The translations under genes were made by a program, and so were the position numbers. A stretch of 64,000 nt of DNA from Streptomyces mashuensis (lineage in GTDB: Bacteria; Actinomycetota; Actinomycetes; Streptomycetales; Streptomycetaceae), in the NCBI RefSeq assembly GCF_014654785.1, contig NZ_BNBD01000008.1, forward strand, positions 186,001 to 250,000. Direction: 5' to 3'. The notes under the pieces are model-generated. The model was not told the origin of the DNA. It did not search any database and saw only the letters and a list, made by a program, of their open reading frames with translations. Positions 1-7,849 of the stretch are shown piece after piece (position 1 is the stretch's first letter; every line of letters begins with the position of its first letter).

Positions 1-1113
1 GCACTCGAGACGGAACGCACACCGCACGGCCTGCTGCCGCACCGGCTGCCCGCACGGGCCCGGCGGCAGTTCCCCGACCCGGCGCTGGCCCTGATCGAGA
101 GCCAGCCCGCCGGCGTACGGCTGGCCTTCCGTACCCGGGCCACCGTCGTCGAACTGGACGTCCTCGCCACGAAGACCGTCTACCGCAACGCGCCGCCCCG
201 GCCGGAGAGCGTGTACGACCTGGTCGTCGACGGCCGCCCGGCCGGCAGCGCCACGGCGGACGGCGGCAACGTCCTCGTCGTCGACATGTTCACGCAGGAC
301 GTCGAGCAGCGCCCCGGCCCGCCGGGCACCGTGCGCTTCGCCGGACTGCCCGCGCGCGACAAGGACGTCGAGATCTGGCTGCCGCTGTCGGAGATCGCGG
401 AGCTGATCGCCCTGCGCACCGACGCGCCGGTGGAGCCCGCGCCGGACCGGGGCCGCCGGGTGTGGCTGCACCACGGCAGTTCCATCAGCCACGGGTCCAT
501 GGCCGGGCGCCCGACCGCCACGTGGCCGGTCGTGGCCGCCGGCCTCGGCGACGTCGAGCTGATCAACCTGGGCCTCGGCGGCAACGCGCTGCTGGACCCG
601 TTCGTCGCCCGTACCCTGCGCGACACCCCCGCCGACCTGATCAGCATCAAGATCGGCATCAATCTGGTCAACACCGACCTGATGCGGGTGCGGGCCTTCG
701 GCCCCGCCGTCCACGGCTTCCTCGACACCGTCCGCGAGGGGCACCCGGACACGCCGCTGCTGGTCGTCTCGCCCGTCCTGTGCCCCATGCACGAGGACAC
801 GCCCGGGCCCACCGCACCCGACTTCGGTGACGGGAAGCTGCGGTTCCGGGCCGCGGGCGACCCGGCCGGCCGTGCCGCCGGGCAGCTGACGCTCAACGTC
901 GTCCGGGACCAGCTCGCCCGCATCACCGCGCTGCGGGCCGAGGACGATCCCCACCTGCACTACGTCGACGGGCGCTCGCTCTACGGCGAGGCGGACTTCG
1001 CCGAGCTGCCGCTGCCGGACGGGCTCCACCCCGACACCGCCGGTCACCAGCGCATCGGCGAGCGCTTCGCCGAGCACGCCTTCGGCGCGGAAGGACCGTT
1101 CGCCGCTGCCTGA
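1..1113 (+). CDS. SGNH/GDSL-type hydrolase, 5' end outside window
   Basis: The frame is open from base 1, so the N terminus is missing and the GTG at 211 is not a convincing start. The visible part has an N-terminal beta-rich region, then SGNH landmarks: GSSISHG (block I nucleophile serine region), INLGLGGNALLD (block II glycine), KIGINLVNTD (block III, GxN) and DGLHPDTAGH (block V Asp/His). This is the lipase/esterase fold common in actinomycete carbohydrate esterases. The substrate cannot be told. It stops 90 bp before csbD on the same strand. Confidence 0.85.
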   Translation, partial: ALETERTPHGLLPHRLPARARRQFPDPALALIESQPAGVRLAFRTRATVVELDVLATKTVYRNAPPRPESVYDLVVDGRPAGSATADGGNVLVVDMFTQDVEQRPGPPGTVRFAGLPARDKDVEIWLPLSEIAELIALRTDAPVEPAPDRGRRVWLHHGSSISHGSMAGRPTATWPVVAAGLGDVELINLGLGGNALLDPFVARTLRDTPADLISIKIGINLVNTDLMRVRAFGPAVHGFLDTVREGHPDTPLLVVSPVLCPMHEDTPGPTAPDFGDGKLRFRAAGDPAGRAAGQLTLNVVRDQLARITALRAEDDPHLHYVDGRSLYGEADFAELPLPDGLHPDTAGHQRIGERFAEHAFGAEGPFAAA

Positions 1114-1203
1114 CGGGCGGCGGACACGTGAGGAGGGTGTTTGCCCCGCGCCTCGCGAGGAAGACGGCAGGAGTCCGACCGAAGCGACAGCTGGGAGGAA
1201 AGG

Positions 1204-1377
1204 ATGAGTGCCGAGAAGAAGGCCGAGCACCTGACCGAGAAGGCCAAGGGCAAGGTCAAGGAAGCCACGGGCGCCGTCACCGGCAACGACTCCAAGAGGG
1301 CCCAGGGCAAGGGCGAACAGGCCAAGGCGGACGTCAAGCAGGCCGGTGAGCACGCCAAGGACGCCTTCCGGCACTGA
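1204..1377 (+). CDS. CsbD family stress protein
   Basis: A 57-residue, very charged, Lys/Ala/Gly-rich protein of the CsbD-like family (small soluble proteins, general-stress induced in Bacillus, function unknown). The family signature is visible in AKGKVKEATGAVTGND and the following GKGEQAKADVKQA repeat. I chose ATG 1204 because GGGAGGAAAGG lies just before it; the frame is open upstream to 1141 but that extension does not look like the family. It is followed at once by a strong bidirectional hairpin. Confidence 0.9.
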   Translation: MSAEKKAEHLTEKAKGKVKEATGAVTGNDSKRAQGKGEQAKADVKQAGEHAKDAFRH

Positions 1378-1415
1378 CCCCGGCCCCTGCCGGGCCGGTG
1401 ACGTGCGCGTGGGGC

Positions 1416-1449
1416 GGCGGGCCCCCGGCCTCCGGGCCGGGGGCCCGCC
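1416..1449. terminator. Bidirectional hairpin terminator
   Basis: A 15-bp perfect GC stem (1416-1430 with 1435-1449) closes a TCCG loop. It lies between the convergent csbD and GNAT genes and can serve both. No U-tract is present, which is usual in Streptomyces. Confidence 0.8.
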
Positions 1450-1458
1450 CGCGCCCGC

Positions 1459-1950
1459 TCAGCGCAGCGCCTTGGCCATCACCAGCTCCCTGGTCACGCC
1501 GTCCGGCAGCAGGGGGCCGTGTTCCGTCGTGACGGCGAAGCCGTGGCGGCGGTACAGCGCCATCGCGTGGTCGTTGCCCGGGATCACGGTCAGCCGCAGC
1601 GTCGCGGCACCGGATCCGCGGGCCCACGCCTCGACCGCCCCCAGCAGCAGGTCGCCGGCCCCGCGGCCCCGTACGCGGGAGCCGGCCCACAGCGACCGCA
1701 GCTCGCTCACCCCGTCGCCCACCGGCACTCCCCGGGCCAGGCCCACGCCCCGGCCGTCCAGGAACGCCACGAGGTGGTGGGCGCCGGGCCGGCCGAACCG
1801 GGCGCGCCACTCCTCCTCGCCGCCGCGGTGCCAGTCCGCGACCCGCGCCTTGAAGGCGTGCGGCGACTCGGTGAGGGCGGCGACCCGCAGATCCCGCCAC
1901 AACGGCCAGTCGTCGGTGGTCACCACGCGCAACGTCACCATGCGGCCCAT
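1459..1950 (-). CDS. GNAT family N-acetyltransferase
   Basis: A 163-residue single-domain GNAT. The acetyl-CoA pyrophosphate loop is VRGRGAG at about residues 91-97, followed by a helix, and the C-terminal ALYRRHGF motif near residue 131 is typical. It probably acetylates an amine on a small molecule or protein N terminus; the acceptor is unknown. A second in-frame ATG lies three codons inside (1941) and could be the true start. It converges on csbD and lies just downstream of the SRPBCC gene. Confidence 0.88.
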   Translation of the reverse strand: MGRMVTLRVVTTDDWPLWRDLRVAALTESPHAFKARVADWHRGGEEEWRARFGRPGAHHLVAFLDGRGVGLARGVPVGDGVSELRSLWAGSRVRGRGAGDLLLGAVEAWARGSGAATLRLTVIPGNDHAMALYRRHGFAVTTEHGPLLPDGVTRELVMAKALR

Positions 1951-1975
1951 GGTGCCGCATCGGGGCGACGGTGCC

Positions 1976-2443
1976 TCATCGGGGCGGGGCGGGCCCTGCC
2001 GAGGGCGGCGCCTCCCGCAGGAGGCCGGCGGCCACGCGCCCGTACAGCAGACGGGCCGACCGGGCCACCACCGGGCCGAAGAGGCCCGGTACGCCCCGTA
2101 CGCGGAGGTCGCCCTCCCACACGACCCGCGAACCCGCCCCGTCGGGGCCCACCTCGATCCGCGCCCATCCCCTCACCACGCGGCCGCGCTTCTCCAAGAG
2201 GCAGCAGCCGGAGCGGCCGGGGGCCGGTGGTTCCCATCGCACGACCTCCATCGGGTCGTCGAACGCCACCGGGCCGCGGCCCGTGCGGGCGACGAAGCGC
2301 GTGCCGGCGCCCGTCGGCGGCGGGGTGGTCACGGTGATGGCCGTGAGGGGTACGTGCGCGGCGTGCCGTTCCCAGCACGTGATGCGGTGCCAGGCGGTGT
2401 CGAGGGGCAGCGGTGAGCGGCGTTCGACGCTGAAGTGGACCAT
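1976..2443 (-). CDS. SRPBCC family protein
   Basis: A 155-residue protein of the START/Bet v 1-like SRPBCC superfamily (helix-grip fold with a hydrophobic pocket). Visible family features are the early WHRITCWERHAAHVPLT segment, the central VVRWEPP strand and the late GDLRVRGVPG strand, with a C-terminal helix. The ligand is unknown. Its start overlaps the 3' end of the upstream MFS gene by 115 bp in another frame. That is unusually long, so either the MFS tail is an extension or one start is wrong; the SRPBCC N terminus looks correct for the family. Confidence 0.75.
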   Translation of the reverse strand: MVHFSVERRSPLPLDTAWHRITCWERHAAHVPLTAITVTTPPPTGAGTRFVARTGRGPVAFDDPMEVVRWEPPAPGRSGCCLLEKRGRVVRGWARIEVGPDGAGSRVVWEGDLRVRGVPGLFGPVVARSARLLYGRVAAGLLREAPPSAGPAPPR

Positions 2444-3663
2444 GGCGCGTTCCTACCCGTTCTCTCCGTGTCTTCCTTCTCCATGCGGCGCCCGGCCAGG
2501 CGCCCGGCCACCAGCACCACCGTCGCCAGCATCGCCAGCGCGCCGCCGCACCACAGCGGCCCGCGGACGCCGAAGGCGTCCACGGCCCGGCCGCCACCCA
2601 GCGCGCCCGCGGCGATCGCGGCGTTGAAGACGCCGGCGAAGAGGGCGGAGACCGCCTCGCCGCGGCCTTTGGGGGCGGCGGCCGTCAGCCAGGACTGGGC
2701 CGACACGGACACACCGCCGTACGCCAGGCCCCACACGGCGAGCAGGGCGATCGCCGGCAGGGGCCGGCCCTCCAGCGGGGTCAGGGCGAGGACGGTGGCG
2801 CCGATGGCGGTGCTGAGGACGAGCAGGGTCCGGCGCGGGGCCCGGGCGGCGGCCGCGCCGCCGGCGAAGGTGCCGGCGACGCCCGCCAGACCGTAGAGCA
2901 GCAGGACCGCGCCGACGGCCCCGGCGCCGATGCCGCCCGCCTCCCGCAGGACGGGCCGGACGTAGGTGTAGGCGGCGAAGTGCCCGGTGACGAGGGCGGC
3001 GACGACCAGCAGCCCGGACCGTATCCGCGGTACGCGCAGCGTGCCCGCGAGGGTGCGCAGGCGTACGGCCTCGTCGGCGGGGAGGGCGGGCAGGGCGGCG
3101 GCCAGGAGGCCGGCCACCACCAGGGCGAGGGCGCCGGCAGCGGCGAACGTCCAGCGCCAGCCGGCCAGTTCGCCGAGGAGGGTGCCGGCCGGTACGCCGG
3201 CGACGGAGGCCACGGCGATGCCGCTGAAGACGACGGCGGTGGCCCGGCCGGCCGCGGGCCCGGGGACGAGGCGGGCGCCCAGGCCGGCGGCGACGGCCCA
3301 CACGCCGCCGATGCACACCCCGACCACGAGCCGCGCCGCCATCAGCACCCCGAAGGAGGGGAGCACGGCGGGGGCGAGGCCGGCGAGGGCGAGCAGCAGC
3401 ATCAGGCCGCACAGGACGCGGCGCCGGTCGGCGTGCCGGACGGCGACGGGGAGCAGGGGCGCGGCGAGGGCGGCGGTCAGCCCGGGCAGGGTGACGGCGA
3501 GTCCCATGGTGCCGTCCGACACGCCGAGGCCGGCGCTGAGCGGGGTGAGCAGCCCGACGGGCAGCATTTCGGCGGTGACGACGCAGAAGGTGGCCGCCGC
3601 CAGGGCGAACACCGGCAGCGGGAGCCGGCCGCCGTGTTCCGGGGGGAGGGGAGTCCGTTCCAT
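2329..3663 (-). CDS. MFS transporter (DHA1-like efflux)
   Basis: A 444-residue major-facilitator protein with about 12 membrane segments. It resembles AraJ/YdhP-type drug:H+ antiporters, seen in ATFCVVTAEMLPVGLL in the first helix and the D-R-R-x-V loop between helices 2 and 3. Likely an efflux pump. The start at 3663 gives the usual family N terminus. The last ~38 residues are polar, atypical, and overlap the SRPBCC gene. A divergent LysR gene starts 120 bp away, the standard layout for LysR control of an efflux pump. Confidence 0.88.
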   Translation of the reverse strand: MERTPLPPEHGGRLPLPVFALAAATFCVVTAEMLPVGLLTPLSAGLGVSDGTMGLAVTLPGLTAALAAPLLPVAVRHADRRRVLCGLMLLLALAGLAPAVLPSFGVLMAARLVVGVCIGGVWAVAAGLGARLVPGPAAGRATAVVFSGIAVASVAGVPAGTLLGELAGWRWTFAAAGALALVVAGLLAAALPALPADEAVRLRTLAGTLRVPRIRSGLLVVAALVTGHFAAYTYVRPVLREAGGIGAGAVGAVLLLYGLAGVAGTFAGGAAAARAPRRTLLVLSTAIGATVLALTPLEGRPLPAIALLAVWGLAYGGVSVSAQSWLTAAAPKGRGEAVSALFAGVFNAAIAAGALGGGRAVDAFGVRGPLWCGGALAMLATVVLVAGRLAGRRMEKEDTERTGRNAPWSTSASNAAHRCPSTPPGTASRAGNGTPRTYPSRPSP

Positions 3664-3783
3664 GGTCTCCAGCCTCGGCGGCGCCCCGTCCGGGAACAAC
3701 GGCGAAGATCTCACGCTTCCATGAGGCGGGCTCATCGATGGGGAACCAAGGGTGAGCGGATCGTGCGGGAGAAGGAGCGTCGC

Positions 3784-4650
3784 GTGGGCGGGCTGGAGCT
3801 GCGGGAGCTGGAGTGCTTCCTGGTGCTGGCGGAGGAGCTGCACTTCGGGCGGGCCGGTGAGCGGCTGTACGTCTCGCAGAGCCGGGTCAGCCAGCTGCTG
3901 CGCGCGCTGGAGGGCCGCGTCGGCGGGCGGCTGGTGGAGCGTACGAGCCGCCGGGTGCGGCTGACGCCGCTGGGCGAGGGGTTCCTGGCGCGGCTCGGCC
4001 CGGCGTACGAGGCGCTGGCGGCGGCGGTGGAGGAGACGCGGGCGGCGGCGTCGGGGGTCGCGGGGACGCTGCGGGTCGGGTTCGTGGGGGCGGCGGGTGC
4101 GGGGCTGTCGCGGGCGCTGCGCGCCTTCCACGCCGCGCACCCGGCGTGTGTCGCGGAGGTCGCGGAGATCCCGTTCGCCGACCCGTTCGGTGCGGTGCGG
4201 GAGGGGGCGGTGGACGTGGCGGTGGTGCCGTTGCCGGTGGCGGAGCCGGACCTGGTGGTCGGTCCGGTCTTCTCGCGCCACCGGCAGACGGTGGCCCTGC
4301 CGGTGCGTCATCCCCTCGCCGGCCATGCGGTGGTGCCGGCGGCCGAGCTGGCGGGGCTGCCGCTGGTCCGCCCGGCGGGGCCCGCGCCGGCGTACTGGCG
4401 GGCGGCGCAGGCCCCGTCGGACGTGCCGGGGCCGGAGGTGACCACCCTGCAGGAGGGGGTGGCGCTGGTCGCCGCGGGGCGGGGCGCCCTGGTGCTGTGC
4501 GGGCCCACGGCCGGTCAGCTCCGGCGGGACGACGTGGTGTTCGTGCCCGTGGAGGGTCTGCCGGACTCGGTGCTGGGCCTGGTGCGGCACCGGGACGGGG
4601 ACAACGGGCGGGTGCGGGCGTTCGCCCGCGCCGTCAGGGAGTGCGCGTAG
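3784..4650 (+). CDS. LysR family transcriptional regulator
   Basis: A 288-residue LTTR. The winged helix-turn-helix covers about residues 1-60 (ELECFLVLAEELHFGRAGERL then SQSRVSQLLRALE). The effector-binding domain follows from about residue 90. The GTG at 3784 is chosen because GGAGAAGGAG precedes it and the HTH starts immediately. It is divergent from the MFS efflux gene and very likely controls it and itself from the 120-bp shared region. It ends 7 bp from the convergent mscS gene. Confidence 0.88.
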   Translation: MGGLELRELECFLVLAEELHFGRAGERLYVSQSRVSQLLRALEGRVGGRLVERTSRRVRLTPLGEGFLARLGPAYEALAAAVEETRAAASGVAGTLRVGFVGAAGAGLSRALRAFHAAHPACVAEVAEIPFADPFGAVREGAVDVAVVPLPVAEPDLVVGPVFSRHRQTVALPVRHPLAGHAVVPAAELAGLPLVRPAGPAPAYWRAAQAPSDVPGPEVTTLQEGVALVAAGRGALVLCGPTAGQLRRDDVVFVPVEGLPDSVLGLVRHRDGDNGRVRAFARAVRECA

Positions 4651-4657
4651 CCGCCGG

Positions 4658-5755
4658 TCAGGCCGTGGGGCCGGGCCGGTCGGGCACGGCGTCGGGGCTG
4701 GAGCGGGGGCGCGGGACGGCGGCTTCGGCGCCGGGGCGGAGGGAGACGGTGCGCTCGGGGGCGGGGATGCGGATGCCCTCGGCGCGGTAGCGCTGGTGCA
4801 GGCGCTTGATGAACTCGTGCTTGATGCGCCACTTGTCGCTGAACTCGCCGACGCCGAGGATCACGGTGAAGCCGATGCGGGAGTCGCCGAAGGTGTGGAA
4901 GCGGACGGCGGGCTCGTGGTCGGGGACGGCGCCGGGGACGTCCTTCATCACCTGCTCGGCGACGTCGACGGTGACCCGTTCCACGTGTTCCAGGTCGCTC
5001 TCGTAGCCGACGCCCACCTGCACGGTGACGGAGAGCTTCTGCTCGGGCCGGGTGAAGTTGGTCATGTTGGTTCCGGCGAGCTTGCCGTTGGGGATGATGA
5101 CCCGGTTGTTGTTGAGCTGCTCGACGACCGTGTTGCGCCAGTTGACGTCGACGACGTAGCCCTCCTCGCCGCTGCTGAGGCGGATGTAGTCGCCGGGCTG
5201 GACCGTCTTCGAGACGAGGATGTGCACGCCCGCGAAGAGGTTGGCGAGGGTGTCCTTCAGGGCCAGGGCGATCGCGAGGCCGCCGACGCCGAGGGCGGTG
5301 AGCAGCGGCGCGATGGATATGCCCAGGGTCTGCAGGACGATGAGGAAGCCCATCGCCATGACGACGATGCGGGTGATGTTGACGAAGATGGTCGCCGAGC
5401 CGGCCACGCCGGAGCGGGACTGGGCGACGGCCTGCACCAGTCCGCCGGTGACGCGGGCGGCGGTGAAGGTGGCGACGCCGATGACGAAGGTCGTGAGGAT
5501 CTCGTTGACGACGTGCCCGGCCGCGCGGTTCAGCGGGAGGGCGGCGGCCGCCGCGGCGACGCCGCCGGCCACGGCGGACCACGGCGCGAGGGTGCGCAGG
5601 ATGTCGACGATGATGTCGTCGCCCTCCCACTTGGTGCGGCGGGCCCGCTCGGCGAGCCAGCGCAGGATCACCCGGAGCACGAGGGCCGTGGCGAGGCCGG
5701 CGGCCACGGCGATGCCGGCGGCGATGACGTCGTGCAGGGTCAGGTCCCGGGTCAC
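4658..5755 (-). CDS. MscS family mechanosensitive ion channel
   Basis: A 365-residue small-conductance mechanosensitive channel. Several N-terminal membrane helices are followed by the pore helix region LLTALGVGGLAIALALKD and the beta-domain start NLFAGVHILV...VQPGDYI at about residues 180-210. The cytoplasmic alpha/beta domain follows, then a polar Pro/Arg tail of about 35 residues. It protects cells against osmotic downshock by gating at membrane tension. The start codon is GTG at 5755. Confidence 0.9.
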   Translation of the reverse strand: MTRDLTLHDVIAAGIAVAAGLATALVLRVILRWLAERARRTKWEGDDIIVDILRTLAPWSAVAGGVAAAAAALPLNRAAGHVVNEILTTFVIGVATFTAARVTGGLVQAVAQSRSGVAGSATIFVNITRIVVMAMGFLIVLQTLGISIAPLLTALGVGGLAIALALKDTLANLFAGVHILVSKTVQPGDYIRLSSGEEGYVVDVNWRNTVVEQLNNNRVIIPNGKLAGTNMTNFTRPEQKLSVTVQVGVGYESDLEHVERVTVDVAEQVMKDVPGAVPDHEPAVRFHTFGDSRIGFTVILGVGEFSDKWRIKHEFIKRLHQRYRAEGIRIPAPERTVSLRPGAEAAVPRPRSSPDAVPDRPGPTA

Positions 5756-5878
5756 CGTCGGCCCTCCTGCCGTCGGGCCGACGTTCCGGAGAGCGGGGCG
5801 GTGGCGCCGGGGGGCGCCGCCTGGAATCCGGAGTAACGATTCGTCACTTCTACCTGCCTGTCCGCGTGGTTCGTGAGG

Positions 5879-5908
5879 GCGCCGGTTCCCGGTGCGGGAC
5901 CCCGGCGC
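5879..5908 (-). terminator. Hairpin downstream of tetR
   Basis: GCGCCGG (5879-5885) pairs with CCGGCGC (5902-5908), and inside it TCCCG pairs with CGGGA around a GTG loop. It lies about 50 bp beyond the tetR stop on the minus strand and is the likely terminator for it. Confidence 0.6.
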
Positions 5909-5956
5909 GCGGAGTCATAGTGCACCACCGCCCGCGCGCCCCCGTACGCAGGCCGG

Positions 5957-6577
5957 TCAGTCGGGGGCGAGGGCCTCCAGGTGGGCGGTGACGGCACGGG
6001 CGCAGGTGTCGGGGGTCACCAGGTCGGGGTGGAGGACGGCGGAGAGGCTGAGGCCGTCGAGGAGGGCTGCGAGGCGTTCGGCCTCCAGGTCGTGGTCGAG
6101 GCCCGGGCGGAGGGCGCCGTTGGCGGCCAGGCGGATCAGGACGCGGCGCAGCAGGTCGCGTTCGCCGTGGGCGGCCTCGCGGGAGAGCCCGGCGAGGGCG
6201 GGGTTGGTGCGGGCGGCGGTGACGAAGTCGATGAAGACGGTGACCTCGGCGCGGCGCCGGTCGTCGAGCGGGAGCAGCTCGCCGAGCAGGCCGGCGGCGA
6301 TGCGCCGCTGCTCGGCGTGGGGGTGGCGGGAGAGGTCGCCGGCCTCCTCCACACGGGCCGTCAGGCGGCCGGCGAGCCGGTCGAGCATCGAGCGCATCGC
6401 GAAGTTCATCAGCTCCTGCTGGCCGGCGAAGTAGTGGCGCACGGAGCCGATGTTGAGCTGCGCCTCGTCGGCGACGTTGCGCAGGGAGGCGCGCTGGAGG
6501 CCGTCGCGGGCGGCGACCCGGAAGAGGGCGTCGACGACATGGCGGCGGCGGGCCTCGGGATCCACGTATCTGGGCAC
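5957..6577 (-). CDS. TetR family transcriptional regulator
   Basis: A 206-residue TetR/AcrR repressor. The N-terminal HTH is at about residues 10-55 (VVDALFRVAARDGLQRASLRNVADEAQLNIGSVRHYFAGQQEL). The ligand-binding part resembles the BetI/PsrA-like C-terminal domain. The GTG start at 6577 follows GAAGGG. Two palindromes lie directly upstream, between it and two divergent small membrane-protein genes, so it probably represses itself and them. The inducer is unknown. Confidence 0.9.
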   Translation of the reverse strand: MPRYVDPEARRRHVVDALFRVAARDGLQRASLRNVADEAQLNIGSVRHYFAGQQELMNFAMRSMLDRLAGRLTARVEEAGDLSRHPHAEQRRIAAGLLGELLPLDDRRRAEVTVFIDFVTAARTNPALAGLSREAAHGERDLLRRVLIRLAANGALRPGLDHDLEAERLAALLDGLSLSAVLHPDLVTPDTCARAVTAHLEALAPD

Positions 6578-6587
6578 CCTTCTTTTT

Positions 6588-6628
6588 TATCACGGCCGTG
6601 ATACATTGGATTTATCACAGGCGTGATA
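6588..6628. promoter_or_regulatory. Paired TetR operator palindromes
   Basis: A perfect 16-bp palindrome TATCACGGCCGTGATA (6588-6603) is followed by a near-identical one, TATCACAGGCGTGATA (6613-6628). The half-site TATCAC...GTGATA is the same and centres are 25 bp apart. Both lie between tetR and the divergent small membrane genes, in an AT-rich patch. They are the obvious binding sites for the adjacent TetR. Confidence 0.85.
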
Positions 6629-6691
6629 GAACCTCGCCGCCTGCCGTACGAGGCCGGCGGGGGCGGAACACGGACGGAGGTCCCGCGGATC

Positions 6692-6928
6692 ATGGAGACG
6701 TACCTCAACTTCCTGCTCATCAGGTTCGGGCTGATCGCCGGCGGACTGGTGCTGCTGGCCCTGGCCGCCTTCGCCGTCGCCGTGGTGCTCAAGCGCCGGG
6801 GCCGGCTGGAGGACGTCCGCCGGTACGCCGAGCCGGCGGCCCGCGCGGCGATGCGTGCGGCGGCCCGCCGGCTGGAGGGCGGGTCCGCCGCCCGTCGCGG
6901 CGGAGGCGGAAGGGGTGAGGGGCGGTGA
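6692..6928 (+). CDS. Small membrane protein, unknown function
   Basis: A 78-residue protein with one N-terminal membrane helix (about residues 8-33, LLIRFGLIAGGLVLLALAAF onward), then a basic KRRGR stretch, a short amphipathic Arg/Ala region and a Gly/Arg-rich tail. The topology is probably N-out, C-in. ATG 6692 is preceded by GGAGG at 6676; an earlier in-frame start at 6623 would lie inside the operator. I do not recognise the family. It overlaps the next gene by 4 bp (GTGA) and is probably under TetR control. Confidence 0.7.
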   Translation: METYLNFLLIRFGLIAGGLVLLALAAFAVAVVLKRRGRLEDVRRYAEPAARAAMRAAARRLEGGSAARRGGGGRGEGR

Positions 6929-7152
6929 TCCCGCTCGCGTCCGAGGGGGACGAGCTGCTGCACCACCTGCTCCTCGACTACGCGCTCAAGGGCGTGATCG
7001 TGGTGGTGGCCGTCGTGGTCCTGGCCATCGGGATGGTGGTGATCTGGCGGAAGGCGGGGCGGCCGCAGGGCCGCGACGACGCCGGTCGTCCCCGCCGGAC
7101 GGGCGACATCGGCGCACCTCCGCCGCGGCGCGATCCCTCCCGTCACAAATGA
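6925..7152 (+). CDS. Small membrane protein, unknown function
   Basis: A 75-residue protein with one central membrane helix (KGVIVVVAVVVLAIGMVVIW, about residues 22-41) and a basic, proline-rich cytoplasmic tail. It starts at GTG 6925 inside the stop of the previous gene, so the two are translationally coupled and may act together. The layout of a TetR with two single-span membrane proteins suggests a membrane-stress or efflux accessory unit, but no function can be assigned. Confidence 0.65.
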   Translation: MIPLASEGDELLHHLLLDYALKGVIVVVAVVVLAIGMVVIWRKAGRPQGRDDAGRPRRTGDIGAPPPRRDPSRHK

Positions 7153-7392
7153 GCCATCGGCATATTCCAGCCAATCCCCAAGCGACCAGTCTCAGTCGTG
7201 AGTTAACGGCCATATAGTCATGCCCGCAACGCTCTGATCACACACGGTCATCGGGCGTCACGGGCATGACCTTGTCGTGTTTCCCGTCATGTGACGCGTT
7301 CTCCGCGGACCGCCAGGCTCCACCAGCACGGTTTCTTCACCGCTCAACCAGTGCACTTTCAGCCTTCGCCCTCCGCCTCAAAGGAGATCGCC
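7153..7392 (+). promoter_or_regulatory. Upstream region of thiopeptide cluster
   Basis: This 240-bp gap holds no gene. It has a possible -10 box TATAGT at 7213-7218 without a clear -35. It has repeated GTCA-type elements: GGTCAT-N14-ATGACC (7246-7271) and the 12-bp inverted repeat CGTCAtgTGACG (7285-7296). These may bind an unlinked regulator, because no dedicated regulator gene accompanies the thiopeptide genes. The gap ends in the strong site AAGGAG at 7381-7386, 6 bp before the first precursor. Confidence 0.4.
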
Positions 7393-7590
7393 ATGTCCGA
7401 TTCCGCTCGCACCGCCGCCGGCTTCGGCCTCCAGGACCTGGAGCTCGACCTCAGCGACCTCACCGTCACCTCGATGCGCGACACCGCCGCGCTCCCCGAG
7501 GGCGGCGCCTCGTGGGGTTCCTGCTCGTGCCAGGCCTCCTCGTCCTGCGCCCACCCGCAGCTGGAGACCGGCACGCCCGACGTGGGCTGA
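7393..7590 (+). CDS. lazA: Lactazole-type thiopeptide precursor, 32-membered ring type
   Basis: A 65-residue RiPP precursor. Residues 1-39 are an acidic leader with LELDLSDLTVTSMRDT and the pre-cleavage ALPEGGA; the core starts at Ser40. Core residues 1-14, SWGSCSCQASSSCA, equal those I recall for lactazole (LazA). The tail HPQLETGTPDVG is longer and different. By analogy, Cys5, Cys7 and Cys13 become thiazoles, Ser11 an oxazole, Ser1, Ser10 and Ser12 dehydroalanines, and Dha1 with Dha12 form the pyridine of a 32-membered ring. The start at 7393 follows AAGGAG; an upstream in-frame GTG at 7291 lacks support. The modification pattern is from the known family, not visible here. Confidence 0.95.
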   Translation: MSDSARTAAGFGLQDLELDLSDLTVTSMRDTAALPEGGASWGSCSCQASSSCAHPQLETGTPDVG

Positions 7591-7642
7591 CCGGCACCGG
7601 CGCCGGCACCACTCCTCCTGACCCTCCGACAAGGGAGACACC

Positions 7643-7825
7643 ATGGAACCCACCACCGGCACGGCCGGTTTCGAGCTCGCCGACCTCGACCTCGGCGAGC
7701 TCACCGTGACCTCGATGCGCGACACCGTCGCGCTGCCCGAGGGCGGCGCCTCGAACGGCGGCAGCTCGTGCTCCTGCGGTTCGTCGTCCTGCGCCCAGCC
7801 GCAGCTGCCGCACCCCACCGCCTGA
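7643..7825 (+). CDS. lazA: Second lactazole-like thiopeptide precursor, expanded ring
   Basis: A 60-residue paralogue of the first precursor. The leader ends in the shared LTVTSMRDT and ALPEGGA, and the core begins at Ser37: SNGGSSCSCGSSSCA, then QPQLPHPTA. Aligned on the final Cys, it has one more residue than lactazole between Ser1 and the serine before that Cys (Ser13 rather than Ser12). Trp2 is replaced by Asn, and Gln8-Ala9 by a single Gly. If processed the same way, the ring is 35-membered. It has its own site AGGGAG at 7631-7636. It lies 52 bp after the first precursor and is presumably co-transcribed. The product is inferred. Confidence 0.93.
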   Translation: MEPTTGTAGFELADLDLGELTVTSMRDTVALPEGGASNGGSSCSCGSSSCAQPQLPHPTA

Positions 7826-7849
7826 CCCGCGCCGCGCGGGACGACTGAC

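Noticed and set aside
6623..6691. Earlier start for the first small membrane protein
   Set aside because: It would begin inside the second TetR operator; GGAGG supports ATG 6692.
7291..7392. A longer start for the first thiopeptide precursor (GTG 7291)
   Set aside because: AAGGAG sits 6 bp before ATG 7393, and the short form matches the length and leader of lactazole-type precursors.
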